The notes below the pieces were generated by a model. The model did no database searches. It saw nothing but the letters and a program-made list of their open reading frames with translations, and was not told the origin of the DNA. From Mesorhizobium_B sp035998495 (lineage in GTDB: Bacteria > Pseudomonadota > Alphaproteobacteria > Rhizobiales > Rhizobiaceae), in NCBI GenBank assembly GCA_035998495.1, contig DASYHP010000026.1, forward strand, positions 1-64,000: DNA of 64,000 nt, written 5' to 3'. Positions 7,816 through 16,013 of the stretch are shown in pieces (position 1 is the stretch's first letter; the number at the start of each line of letters is the position of its first letter). A program made the position numbers and the translations under genes.

Positions 7816-8982
7816 ATGGACGCGGCGATCGTCGGCTGGGCGCACACGCGCTTCGGCAAGCTCGAAGGCGAGACCCTGGAAAGCCTGATCGTCCAGGCGG
7901 CGCGCGAGGCGATCCTGCACGCCGGCATCGGGCCGGAGGATGTGGACGAGATCGTCCTCGGCCACTTCAACGCCGGCTTCAGCGCGCAGGATTTCACGGC
8001 GAGCCTCGTGCTCCAGGCCGGCGACGCGCTACGCTTCAAGCCGGCCACGCGGGTTGAAAACGCCTGCGCCACGGGCTCAGCAGCCGTTCGGCAGGGGCTT
8101 CGCGCCATCAGGGCCAAGGACGCGCGCTTCGTGCTGGTGGTGGGCGCGGAGACGATGACCGCCACGCCGGGCGGCCAAGTCGGCGAGAACCTTCTTCGCG
8201 CCTCCTACCTGCCCGAGGACGGGGCGACCGAAGGCGGCTTTGCCGGCGTGTTCGGGCGCATCGCGGACGCTTATTTCCAGCGCTGGGGCGACCAGACGGA
8301 CGCGCTTGCCGCCATCGCCGCGAAGAACCACCGCAACGGCGTGAACAACCCCTATGCGCAGCTTCGCAAGGATTTCGGCTTCGACTTCTGCCGGCGGGAA
8401 AGCGAGAAGAACCCGTTCGTCGCCGGGCCTCTCAAGCGCACGGACTGCTCGCCCGTTTCGGACGGCGCGGCGGCGCTGGTGCTGACCGACATGGAGACGG
8501 CGGCCGGCATGGCGCGCGCGGTTCGCTTCCGCGCCAACGTCCATGTGCAGGATTTCCTGCCGCGCTCCAAGCGCGACGCGCTGCTGTTCGAGGGCTGCGA
8601 AGCCGCCTGGGGCAGGGCGCTGGCCGAGGCCGGCGTGGGCCTCGACGATCTGTCCCTAGTCGAAACCCATGACTGCTTCACGGTCGCCGAGCTTCTGGAA
8701 TACGAGGCGATGGGCCTGGCGAAGCGGGGCCAGGGCGGGCGCGTGGCGCTCGAAGGACAGACCGCCATGGACGGCCGGCTGCCGGTCAACCCATCGGGCG
8801 GGCTCAAGGCGAAGGGCCACCCCATCGGCGCCACGGGTGTCTCCATGCATGCGCTCGCGGCCATGCAACTGGCCGGGGAGGCCGGCGACATGCAGGTGCC
8901 GGACGCGACGCTTGCCGGTCTCTACAACATGGGCGGCGTTGCGGTGGCGAACTACGTGTCGATCCTGGAGCGAGCGAGATAG
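7816..8982 (+). CDS. Acetyl-CoA acetyltransferase / SCP2-type thiolase
   Basis: This 388-residue thiolase-superfamily protein has the nucleophilic cysteine Cys84 in ENACATGSAA and the C-terminal base region NPSGGLKAKGHPIGATG. The third active-site loop has the THDCF form typical of the SCP2/lipid-transfer thiolase subgroup rather than classical PhaA/AtoB. It may cleave 3-ketoacyl-CoA with CoA, or have a lipid-handling role, in the cytoplasm. The ATG has GGGAG 8 bases upstream. The gene is divergent from betI, and its 3' end overlaps the convergent monooxygenase gene by 31 bases. Its link to choline metabolism, if any, is only positional. Confidence 0.85.
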   Translation: MDAAIVGWAHTRFGKLEGETLESLIVQAAREAILHAGIGPEDVDEIVLGHFNAGFSAQDFTASLVLQAGDALRFKPATRVENACATGSAAVRQGLRAIRAKDARFVLVVGAETMTATPGGQVGENLLRASYLPEDGATEGGFAGVFGRIADAYFQRWGDQTDALAAIAAKNHRNGVNNPYAQLRKDFGFDFCRRESEKNPFVAGPLKRTDCSPVSDGAAALVLTDMETAAGMARAVRFRANVHVQDFLPRSKRDALLFEGCEAAWGRALAEAGVGLDDLSLVETHDCFTVAELLEYEAMGLAKRGQGGRVALEGQTAMDGRLPVNPSGGLKAKGHPIGATGVSMHALAAMQLAGEAGDMQVPDATLAGLYNMGGVAVANYVSILERAR

Positions 8983-10154
8983 CCGGGCGCTCGCCAGCCA
9001 TAGAGCCAGTCCAGATCGGCGGCGAGCGTCTCGGGCGGGCGCAGCTTCAGCATCGCGTCGCGGCCGAGCCGGATTGGTCCCCAGGCGTGCCAAGTGAGCC
9101 GGTTCAGCATCCCGCGCCGCAGCACTTGTGCGATCCGCGCTTTGCGCTCGGCCTCCCAACGCGGCAGGGCAGAGGGGCCGCCCGCGATGAAGGCCGAAGC
9201 CAGCGTCGCGGCGTCTTCAACCGCCATGGCCGCGCCCTGGGCGGCGAAGGGCGTCATGGCATGCGCGGCGTCGCCGATCAGCGCCGCGCGTCCGTCGAAT
9301 GCCCAGGGCAGGCGCGGCGGCGCGATGCGCAAGGGCCACGCCGTCCAGGGTTTCCGGTCGGCCGCGACCTCGGCGAGCGCCGGTGCGGCGTTACGGAACG
9401 CATGGGCGAAGCTCCGATGGTCTTCGTCGCCGCCCGCCGCCCCGCTCGTCCTGGCGACGGCCACGAGGTTCACCGCCGCCCCCTGCCGCAGCGGATAGGC
9501 CACGAGATGCACGCGCGGGTGCAGGAAGGCAGCCACGCTCCCTTGCGGCAGGATCTCCCCCAGTTCCGAGGACGACGCCTGCTCGGCCCCAACCGCGGCC
9601 CGCCAGGCAGTGAGGCCGGTCTCGCGCGCCTGCGCTTCGGGCAGTAGCGCTCGGCGCACGGCTGAGTTCACGCCGTCGGCGGCCGCCAGGAATGAGCCTT
9701 CGACCCTGCCGCCGCTCGTATCGGCCGCCGCGCCTTCCGGCCCGATGCTCACCCCAGCGATCTCCGCCCCGAGCCTCAACTCGATGCCTGCCGTTCGCCG
9801 CGCCTGATCGAGAAGGACCCGCTGCAGGTCCGCGCGGTGCAATGCGAGATAAGGCGCGCCCCAGCGCCGCTCGCCCCACGCGCCCAGCGGCACATGGGCG
9901 AGTTCGCGCAAGCTTCGCGCGTCGATCAGCCGGACCGCCTCGGGCCGGGCGGCGACGGCAAGCAGCGCTTCCTCGAGCCCCAGGGCGAAGAGGACGCGTG
10001 AGGCGTTGGGCGAAAGCTGGAGGCCTGCGCCGACCTCCTCGAGCCGCTCGGCGCGCTCGAGGAGCGTCACGGCCAATCCGCGCCGGGCGAAGCTGAGCGC
10101 GGCCGTCAGGCCGGCGATTCCCGCGCCGGCGATCAGCACGGGCTTCGCGGCCAT
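8952..10154 (-). CDS. FAD-dependent monooxygenase (salicylate hydroxylase-like)
   Basis: This 400-residue group A flavin monooxygenase has the FAD fingerprint GAGIAGL at residues 10-16, the mid-protein AAADGVNSAVRR (DG motif, about 160), and the ribityl-binding GDAAHAMTPFAAQGAAMAVEDA (about 285-306). Enzymes of this family hydroxylate aromatic rings using NAD(P)H and oxygen; 3-hydroxybenzoate, salicylate and 6-hydroxynicotinate are known substrates, and the substrate here is unknown. The ATG at 10154 lies just before the fingerprint. Its 3' end overlaps the convergent thiolase gene by 31 bases. The zinc-finger gene upstream lies only 21 bases away on the same strand, so the two may be co-transcribed. 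Confidence 0.88.
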   Translation of the reverse strand: MAAKPVLIAGAGIAGLTAALSFARRGLAVTLLERAERLEEVGAGLQLSPNASRVLFALGLEEALLAVAARPEAVRLIDARSLRELAHVPLGAWGERRWGAPYLALHRADLQRVLLDQARRTAGIELRLGAEIAGVSIGPEGAAADTSGGRVEGSFLAAADGVNSAVRRALLPEAQARETGLTAWRAAVGAEQASSSELGEILPQGSVAAFLHPRVHLVAYPLRQGAAVNLVAVARTSGAAGGDEDHRSFAHAFRNAAPALAEVAADRKPWTAWPLRIAPPRLPWAFDGRAALIGDAAHAMTPFAAQGAAMAVEDAATLASAFIAGGPSALPRWEAERKARIAQVLRRGMLNRLTWHAWGPIRLGRDAMLKLRPPETLAADLDWLYGWRAPGYLARSRIDT

Positions 10155-10175
10155 GGGGAAGCGTTGCGAGCGGCG

Positions 10176-10421
10176 TCAGGCCGCGCGGCCGATGAAGAGG
10201 CAGCCCGGCGGGTCGCTGTCCAAGGCTCCGAGCCGCGGCTCATAGCGGAACAGCGTCGAGCAGTAGGGGCAGACCTTCTCGGCATCCCCGCCCATGTCCA
10301 TGAACACATGCGGATGGTCGAAGGGCGGGTTGGCGCCCACGCACATGAACTCCTTGACACCGATCGAAATGGCAGGGTGGCCGGCATCGTTCTGGAAATA
10401 GGGGATCACGCCGCCTGCCAT
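10176..10421 (-). CDS. Zinc-finger (zf-CHCC) domain protein
   Basis: This 81-residue protein has the zf-CHCC pattern: Cys27 in KEFMCVGAN, a His in DHPHVFMDM, then CPYC and a following LFRY. The same fold ends the NDUFS6/13-kDa accessory subunit of complex I, which alphaproteobacteria share with mitochondria. The central GDAEKVCPYCSTLFRY stretch is highly typical. It may bind zinc and assist complex I assembly or another complex; this is family knowledge and not shown by the sequence. It precedes the FAD monooxygenase on the same strand. Confidence 0.85.
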   Translation of the reverse strand: MAGGVIPYFQNDAGHPAISIGVKEFMCVGANPPFDHPHVFMDMGGDAEKVCPYCSTLFRYEPRLGALDSDPPGCLFIGRAA

Positions 10422-10551
10422 GGTTTCGCTCTCCGTGCCTGCCGTGTCATAGAGGCTTCAGCGTTTGGCGCATATGGCAGGGTTTGGCAAGCAAGCCGGA
10501 CCCTTGGTAGAGGACACGCGTTTGACGGTCGCACGGACGGCGAGGAGGAAG

Positions 10552-12801
10552 ATGGCGGGTTCCGCGCGCAAGATGGCTCAGCAGGTTCCCGAACCGCGCC
10601 CGGCGCCAGGGTTGGTGCAGGCGGCGTTCGTGCCGGCCGAGCCCCCAGGCACGATCGCGGCCGCCGGCAATCCCGACCGCTTCGTCAACCGCGAGTTCTC
10701 CTGGCTGCAGTTCAACCGTCGCGTCCTCGACCAGGCCCAGAACGAGAAGCACCCGCTCCTGGAGCGCGTCCGCTTCCTGTCGATCTCGGCCAGCAATCTC
10801 GATGAGTTCTTCATGGTCCGGGTGGCCGGCCTCGCCGGCCAGATCCGCGAGAAGATCGCGGCGAGAAGCCCGGACGGCCGCACGCCCCAGCAGCAGCTCG
10901 AACAGCTCTTGGTGGAGGTCGAGCGCCTGCAGGAGGACCAGCAGGCGAGCCTGGCCGCCCTGTTCGCGCGCCTCAGCCAGGAGGGGATCGAGACGATCTC
11001 GGCGGACTCGCTCGGCCCGGAAGACCGCGCCTGGCTGGAAGATCACTTCTTGGAGGCGATCTTCCCGGTGCTGACGCCGCTTTCCATCGACCCGGCGCAC
11101 CCCTTTCCCTTCATTCCGAACCTCGGCTTTACCATCGCGCTTCGCCTGCGCAACCTGCGCAACAAGACGGAGATGACGGCGCTCTTACGCCTGCCGACCG
11201 CGCTCCGGCGCTTCATCCGGCTCCCCGACGGCGCGACCGTCCGCTTCATCACGCTGGAGGCGGTGATCGCCCTCTTCATAGGGCGGCTGTTCCCCGGTTA
11301 CGAGGTCGAGGGCTCCGGCACCTTCCGCATCATCCGCGACAGCGACATCGAGGTCGAGGAGGAGGCCGAGGATCTGGTGCGGCTCTTCGAGACCGCGCTC
11401 AAGCGCCGCCGGCGCGGGCAGGTGATCCGCATCGAGTTCGACAGCCGGATGCCGCCCCCGCTGCGCGACTTCGTGGCGAGCGAACTCGAAGTGTCGGGCT
11501 CCCGCATCAGCGTGTTGAGCGGCCCGCTCGCCGTCAGCCAGATCTCGGAACTGGTGGAGGTTGATCGTCCCGACCTCAAATTCGAGCCCTACAATCCGCG
11601 CTTCCCCGAGCGCATCCGCGACCATGACGGCGACTGCTTCGCCGCGATCCGCGAGAAGGACATCGTGGTCCACCACCCCTACGAGTCCTTCGACGTGGTG
11701 GTGCAGTTCCTCCGCCAGGCCGCCGCCGACCCCGGCGTGGTGGCGATCAAGCAGACGCTCTACCGCACCTCCAACGACAGCCCCATCGTGCGCGCCCTGA
11801 TGGACGCGGCGGAGGCCGGCAAATCCGTGACCGCGCTTGTCGAGCTCAAGGCGCGCTTCGACGAGGAGGCGAACATCCGCTGGGCGCGCGACCTGGAGCG
11901 CGCCGGCGTGCAGGTGGTGTTCGGCTTCCTGGAGCTGAAGACCCACGCCAAGCTGTCGATCGTGGTGCGCCGCGAGGAAGGCCGTCTGCGCAACTACGTC
12001 CACTTGGGCACCGGCAATTATCACCCGATCACCGCGCGCATCTACACCGACCTCTCCTTCTTCACGGCGGACCCGACGATCGCCCGCGACGTGGCGCAGA
12101 TCTTCAACTTCATCACGGGCTATGCCGAACCCACCGACGAGATGCGCATCGCGCTGTCGCCCTACACGCTGCGCTCGCGCATCCTCGGCCATATCAAGGA
12201 CGAGGTTCGCCACGCCGCCTCCGGCCGTCCGGCGCGCATCTGGATGAAGATGAACAGCCTCGTCGATCCCATCATCATCGACGCGCTCTACGAGGCGAGC
12301 CGGTCGGGCGTGGAGATCGACTTGGTCGTGCGCGGCATCTGCTGCCTGCGCCCGCAGGTGCCGGGCCTTTCCGACAACATCCGGGTGAAGTCGATCGTCG
12401 GACGCTTCCTGGAGCACAGCCGCATCTACTGCTTCGGCAACGGGCGCGGCCTGCCGTCGGATGACGCGACCGTCTACATCTCCTCGGCCGACCTGATGCC
12501 GCGCAACCTCGACCGTCGGGTGGAATGCATGGTGCCCATCACCAACCCCACCGTCCACAGCCAGGTGCTCGGCCAGATCATGCTCGGCAACCTGATGGAC
12601 AACCAGCAGAGCTTCGAGGTGCTGCCCGACGGCACGTCGCGCCGCGTCCAGCCCGACGAGGGCGAGGAGCCCTTCAACTGCCAGGAATATTTCATGACCA
12701 ATCCGAGCCTGTCGGGCCGCGGCGACGCGCTCAAGGTGCATGCGCCCAAGGCGATCGCCCAATACAAGCGCCGCAAGAAGATCGCGGCCGCCGGCGCATG
12801 A
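10552..12801 (+). CDS. ppk1: Polyphosphate kinase 1
   Basis: This 749-residue enzyme makes inorganic polyphosphate from ATP reversibly and probably sits at the membrane. The PPK N-domain opens with NPDRFVNREFSWLQFNRRVL. The head domain follows, and the two PLD-like catalytic domains contain the autophosphorylated histidine in HLGTGNYHP (about 484) and the second conserved His region with FLEHSRIYCFGNG. I chose the ATG at 10552 because GAGGAGG precedes it closely; ATG 10573 and non-ATG codons further upstream are alternatives that change only a disordered leader. It overlaps ppx by ATGA, so the synthetic and degrading enzymes are made together. Confidence 0.95.
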   Translation: MAGSARKMAQQVPEPRPAPGLVQAAFVPAEPPGTIAAAGNPDRFVNREFSWLQFNRRVLDQAQNEKHPLLERVRFLSISASNLDEFFMVRVAGLAGQIREKIAARSPDGRTPQQQLEQLLVEVERLQEDQQASLAALFARLSQEGIETISADSLGPEDRAWLEDHFLEAIFPVLTPLSIDPAHPFPFIPNLGFTIALRLRNLRNKTEMTALLRLPTALRRFIRLPDGATVRFITLEAVIALFIGRLFPGYEVEGSGTFRIIRDSDIEVEEEAEDLVRLFETALKRRRRGQVIRIEFDSRMPPPLRDFVASELEVSGSRISVLSGPLAVSQISELVEVDRPDLKFEPYNPRFPERIRDHDGDCFAAIREKDIVVHHPYESFDVVVQFLRQAAADPGVVAIKQTLYRTSNDSPIVRALMDAAEAGKSVTALVELKARFDEEANIRWARDLERAGVQVVFGFLELKTHAKLSIVVRREEGRLRNYVHLGTGNYHPITARIYTDLSFFTADPTIARDVAQIFNFITGYAEPTDEMRIALSPYTLRSRILGHIKDEVRHAASGRPARIWMKMNSLVDPIIIDALYEASRSGVEIDLVVRGICCLRPQVPGLSDNIRVKSIVGRFLEHSRIYCFGNGRGLPSDDATVYISSADLMPRNLDRRVECMVPITNPTVHSQVLGQIMLGNLMDNQQSFEVLPDGTSRRVQPDEGEEPFNCQEYFMTNPSLSGRGDALKVHAPKAIAQYKRRKKIAAAGA

Positions 12802-14312
12802 GCAGGGACGAAACCCACGGGCGTCTGCCCGGCCGGCGGCCGGTCTCGGTGGTGGACATCGGCTCGAACTCGGTGCGCCTCGTCATCTATGAGGGCGTGG
12901 CGCGCGCGCCGACCACGCTGTTCAACGAGAAGATGCTGGCGGGCCTGGGCCGCGGCCTCACCTCGACCGGCAAGCTCGACCCGGAAGCCGTGGCCCGTTC
13001 CATGGACGAGTTCCGGCGCTTCCGCGCCCTGTCCGAGCAGGCGGGCGCCGAGCGGCTTTACGTGATCGCCACGGCGGCCGCGCGCGAAGCCGTGAACGGG
13101 CCGGACTTCATCCGCCGCGCCGAAGACGTGCTCGGCACCGAAATCCGCGTGCTGTCCGGCCGCGAGGAGGCCTACTACTCGGCGCTCGGCGTGATCTCCG
13201 GCTTCCACCCCGCCGACGGCATCGCCGGCGACCTGGGCGGCGGCAGCCTGGAGCTCGTGGACGTGGCCGGCGAGGCGATCGGCGAAGGCATCACGCTGCC
13301 GCTCGGCGGCCTGCGCCTTCAGGACATGGCGAAGAACTCGCTGGCCGCCGCGCGACGGCTCGCGCGCGAGCATCTCGACCGCGCCAAGCTTCTCTCCGCC
13401 GGCAAGGGCCGAACCTTCTACGCCGTGGGCGGCACGTGGCGGAACCTGGCCCGGCTGCATATCAGCCTGACCGGCTATCCGCTTGCCGTGATGCACCACT
13501 ATCAGCTCGATCCCGAGGGGAGCGCAAGCTTCCTGCGAACCGTCGCGCAGGGAGACGTGGACAAGGTCAAGGGCATCGAGGAGGTGTCGGGCAACCGCCG
13601 CTCGCTCCTGCCTTACGGCGCGATCGTGCTGCAGGAGATCATCGACCGCATGCGGCCGTCCAAACTGGTGGTGTCGGCGCTCGGCGTGCGCGAGGGCTTC
13701 CTTTACTCGCTGCTTTCCGAAGAGGAGCGCAAGGTCGATCCCTTGATCGCGGCGGCGGCCGAATTCGCGCTCCTGCGGTCGCGTTCGACGCGCCACGCGC
13801 ACGAGCTCGTGGACTGGACGACCGCCTCCTTCGCGGCCTTCGGCATCGACGAGACCGAGGACGAGATGCGCTGCCGCGTGGCCGCCTGCCTGCTCGCCGA
13901 TATCGGCTGGCGCGCGCATCCCGAATACCGCGGCACCCAGTCGCTCAACATCATCGCCCATGCCTCCTTTGTCGGCGTGGACCATCCCGGCCGCGTTTAT
14001 CTCGCGCTCGCCAATCTCTACCGGCACGAAGGCGTGCTCCAGGACAACATGGCGCCTGAGATCGAGGCGCTCGCGCCGCCGCGCTACCGGGAGCGGGCCA
14101 GGCTTTTGGCCGGCATGTTCCGCGTCGTGTACCTGCTTTCGGCGGCCATGCCCGGCCTGATCCCCAAGCTCAACTGGTGGAAGCGGGCGGACGGTGCGCT
14201 GGTGCTGCTCGTTCCGGCCGAGCACGCGGCGCTGCTCGGTGAACGGCCTGCCGGCCGCCTGGCGCATCTCGCCCGTATATCGGGCAAGAAGCTCGACATG
14301 GCGGTGGCCTGA
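12798..14312 (+). CDS. ppx: Exopolyphosphatase (Ppx/GppA family)
   Basis: This 504-residue phosphatase of the ASKHA fold removes terminal phosphate from polyphosphate and/or pppGpp. The phosphate-1 loop is VVDIGSNSVRLVIYEG near residue 17, the second loop is GDLGGGSLELVD near 145, and YYSALGVI with the catalytic Glu lies between. The C-terminal part after residue 310 is the HD-like helical domain, usual in long-form Ppx. The start ATG overlaps the ppk1 stop (ATGA). A 60-bp gap with a palindromic repeat separates it from the convergent M20 peptidase gene. Ppx versus Gpp activity cannot be decided from sequence. Confidence 0.93.
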   Translation: MSRDETHGRLPGRRPVSVVDIGSNSVRLVIYEGVARAPTTLFNEKMLAGLGRGLTSTGKLDPEAVARSMDEFRRFRALSEQAGAERLYVIATAAAREAVNGPDFIRRAEDVLGTEIRVLSGREEAYYSALGVISGFHPADGIAGDLGGGSLELVDVAGEAIGEGITLPLGGLRLQDMAKNSLAAARRLAREHLDRAKLLSAGKGRTFYAVGGTWRNLARLHISLTGYPLAVMHHYQLDPEGSASFLRTVAQGDVDKVKGIEEVSGNRRSLLPYGAIVLQEIIDRMRPSKLVVSALGVREGFLYSLLSEEERKVDPLIAAAAEFALLRSRSTRHAHELVDWTTASFAAFGIDETEDEMRCRVAACLLADIGWRAHPEYRGTQSLNIIAHASFVGVDHPGRVYLALANLYRHEGVLQDNMAPEIEALAPPRYRERARLLAGMFRVVYLLSAAMPGLIPKLNWWKRADGALVLLVPAEHAALLGERPAGRLAHLARISGKKLDMAVA

Positions 14313-14327
14313 ATTTCTCATTCTCAC

Positions 14328-14370
14328 GCACGAACTTATCCGAGAAGCCTGCAGCCTTTCGGGATCGTGC
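14328..14370. repeat. Dispersed intergenic palindrome, copy 1 (rhizobial REP-like)
   Basis: Nested dyad: outer arms GCACGA/TCGTGC and an inner CCGAGAAG...CTTTCGG hairpin around CTGCAG. A second, diverged copy lies at 31588-31631, with the shared core TCCGA(A/G)AAG(T/C)CTGCA. It fills nearly all of the gap between the convergent ppx and M20 genes and could act as a bidirectional terminator. The inner sequence resembles a repeat common between genes in Mesorhizobium relatives, as I recall it. Confidence 0.7.
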
Positions 14371-14372
14371 TC

Positions 14373-16013
14373 TCAGCCCTCCAGCATCTCCGCGGCGATC
14401 GCGGCAAGTAGTTCGGGCAGGATCTCGAAGGCGTAAGTCGTTTCCAACCGTTCGAGCGGCGTGTGGTAGTCGCGGCCCCAGGGGCCGGCGTTGACGACGG
14501 GGATGCCGGCGACAACGACCGGGCTGCCGCCTTCGACCAGCGCGAAGGCCGGCGTGTTGCGCGTCACGAGGTCGAGCGCGCCGGCATCGCCTTCGCCCAG
14601 GAAGCTCATGTCTGAGATGCCGGCGAAGAACGGTTCCTTGCGGATGCCGATGCCGAAGCGCTTCCCCGCCGCTACTATCGCATTCTCGGAGACCTGCGCC
14701 AATCGCCGCGCTTGGGGCACGCCTGACAGTGAGGTCGCCAGATAGGGCGTCGAGCCGAAGCCCGTCACGATGGCGGGGCCGGTCAACCCGCTCAGCTCCC
14801 AGGCGCGCTGCGTGATGGCCCAGCATTGGTCGGGCAGCGTCGCGCCGCCAAGCGCCGCATCATTCGCCGCGGCGGCCAGCCCGGCGCGGTCCTCGACCCG
14901 CGCGAGCACATCCGCGAAGCGGATGACGGGGATGTCCGGCAACCGGTCGATAAGGCGCGGCGACTCCGCTTGCGTCCCGATCCGCCCGCGCAGCCGCTCC
15001 AGGAGTTCGGCGGCGGCCTGTGCGCAGAGCCGGTCGAAGGCGTCGAGGATTTCCGCCGGGCTGCGCGCCGTCGTCAGCACGTTGAAGGTCGCGAAACCCG
15101 TGCCGGGCGTGGTCACGTCGTAGCCGCGCTTGCCGTCATGCAGGGAAAGCAGGCTGGGCGGCGTTCGCGGGCCGCCATTCGCGCCGTCGTCCGTCAGCTC
15201 CCCAGCCCATTCCACGCGGCTTGCGATGCTCGCCGCGATCACGCCCGCGCTGAGCCCGTTCAGCGGAAAGCCGGCATGGGCGGAAACGCCGACCACGAAG
15301 GCCGTGGGCAGGAGCTTGCCGACCGTGCCTTCCGCCACCACGCGGCCGTTCGCGCCGTCCGTGTCGTCGGCAATGGAGTCGAGATTGACCGCGCCGACGA
15401 GTTCAAGCCGGCGCTCGCGGGCGACGCGCCCCAGCACGGCCGCCGCACCCCGCGCGCCGGCAGAATTCGCCTCCTCATCCGGGACAGCGAGGAACAGTAG
15501 ATTGCCAGTCGCGCCCGTCGTTCGCGCGAACTCTTCGCACAGCGCAAGCCCCGCGGCGAGACCCGCCTTCATGTCGAGAAGCCCCCGGCCGGGCAGGAAG
15601 CGGCCTGAGGCGAGGTCGTCGAGGGCGCGTTCCTCGGCCGGTGCGCGCGGCGTCTTCGCTTCGAGCTTGGCCAGAAGCGCCGGCAGCAGGCGTTCGGGCT
15701 CGGTGGCGAGGGGCTTCAGCTCGGCATAGTCGTCGGTCGTCACCGTGTCGAAATGGCCGGTCAGCACGAGCGTCCGAGGCCCGCCCCCGCGCAGGAGCAT
15801 GAACACGTTCTGCCTGGGGTCACTCTCTGCGACCGCTTCGGTCCAGACCTCCGCGCGCGCGCCGAACGCCACGTTGAGCCGCTCGGCCAGCCAGGGCGCG
15901 AACAGCGCCTCGTCGGCGCTGCCGGTGACGCTGGGCTGTCGTGTGAGCAGGAGCGCCCAATCCCGTGCGGCCTCGGCCATGGGACGGGGCTGATCGGCGA
16001 CGTTTGGGCTCAT
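14373..16013 (-). CDS. M20-family metallopeptidase (RocB-like)
   Basis: This 546-residue zinc-dependent hydrolase of the M20 family has metal- and catalytic-site motifs in order: GHFDTV near residue 84, GRGLLDMKAG near 142, PDEEANSAG near 180, and the C-terminal GRDYHTPLE histidine near 520. It is longer than typical M20 deacylases and resembles the RocB/arginine-utilisation type. The substrate is unknown; a peptide or N-acyl amino acid is likely. Its ATG overlaps the stop of the upstream MttB-like gene (ATGA), and that gene in turn overlaps rnd, so all three form one operon. There is no signal peptide, so it acts in the cytoplasm. Confidence 0.85.
   Translation of the reverse strand: MSPNVADQPRPMAEAARDWALLLTRQPSVTGSADEALFAPWLAERLNVAFGARAEVWTEAVAESDPRQNVFMLLRGGGPRTLVLTGHFDTVTTDDYAELKPLATEPERLLPALLAKLEAKTPRAPAEERALDDLASGRFLPGRGLLDMKAGLAAGLALCEEFARTTGATGNLLFLAVPDEEANSAGARGAAAVLGRVARERRLELVGAVNLDSIADDTDGANGRVVAEGTVGKLLPTAFVVGVSAHAGFPLNGLSAGVIAASIASRVEWAGELTDDGANGGPRTPPSLLSLHDGKRGYDVTTPGTGFATFNVLTTARSPAEILDAFDRLCAQAAAELLERLRGRIGTQAESPRLIDRLPDIPVIRFADVLARVEDRAGLAAAANDAALGGATLPDQCWAITQRAWELSGLTGPAIVTGFGSTPYLATSLSGVPQARRLAQVSENAIVAAGKRFGIGIRKEPFFAGISDMSFLGEGDAGALDLVTRNTPAFALVEGGSPVVVAGIPVVNAGPWGRDYHTPLERLETTYAFEILPELLAAIAAEMLEG

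Noticed and set aside
10444..10470. A Pho-box-like GTGTCAT before ppk1
   Set aside because: The second repeat at the required 11-bp spacing (GCTTCAG) fits poorly, so I do not call a PhoB site.
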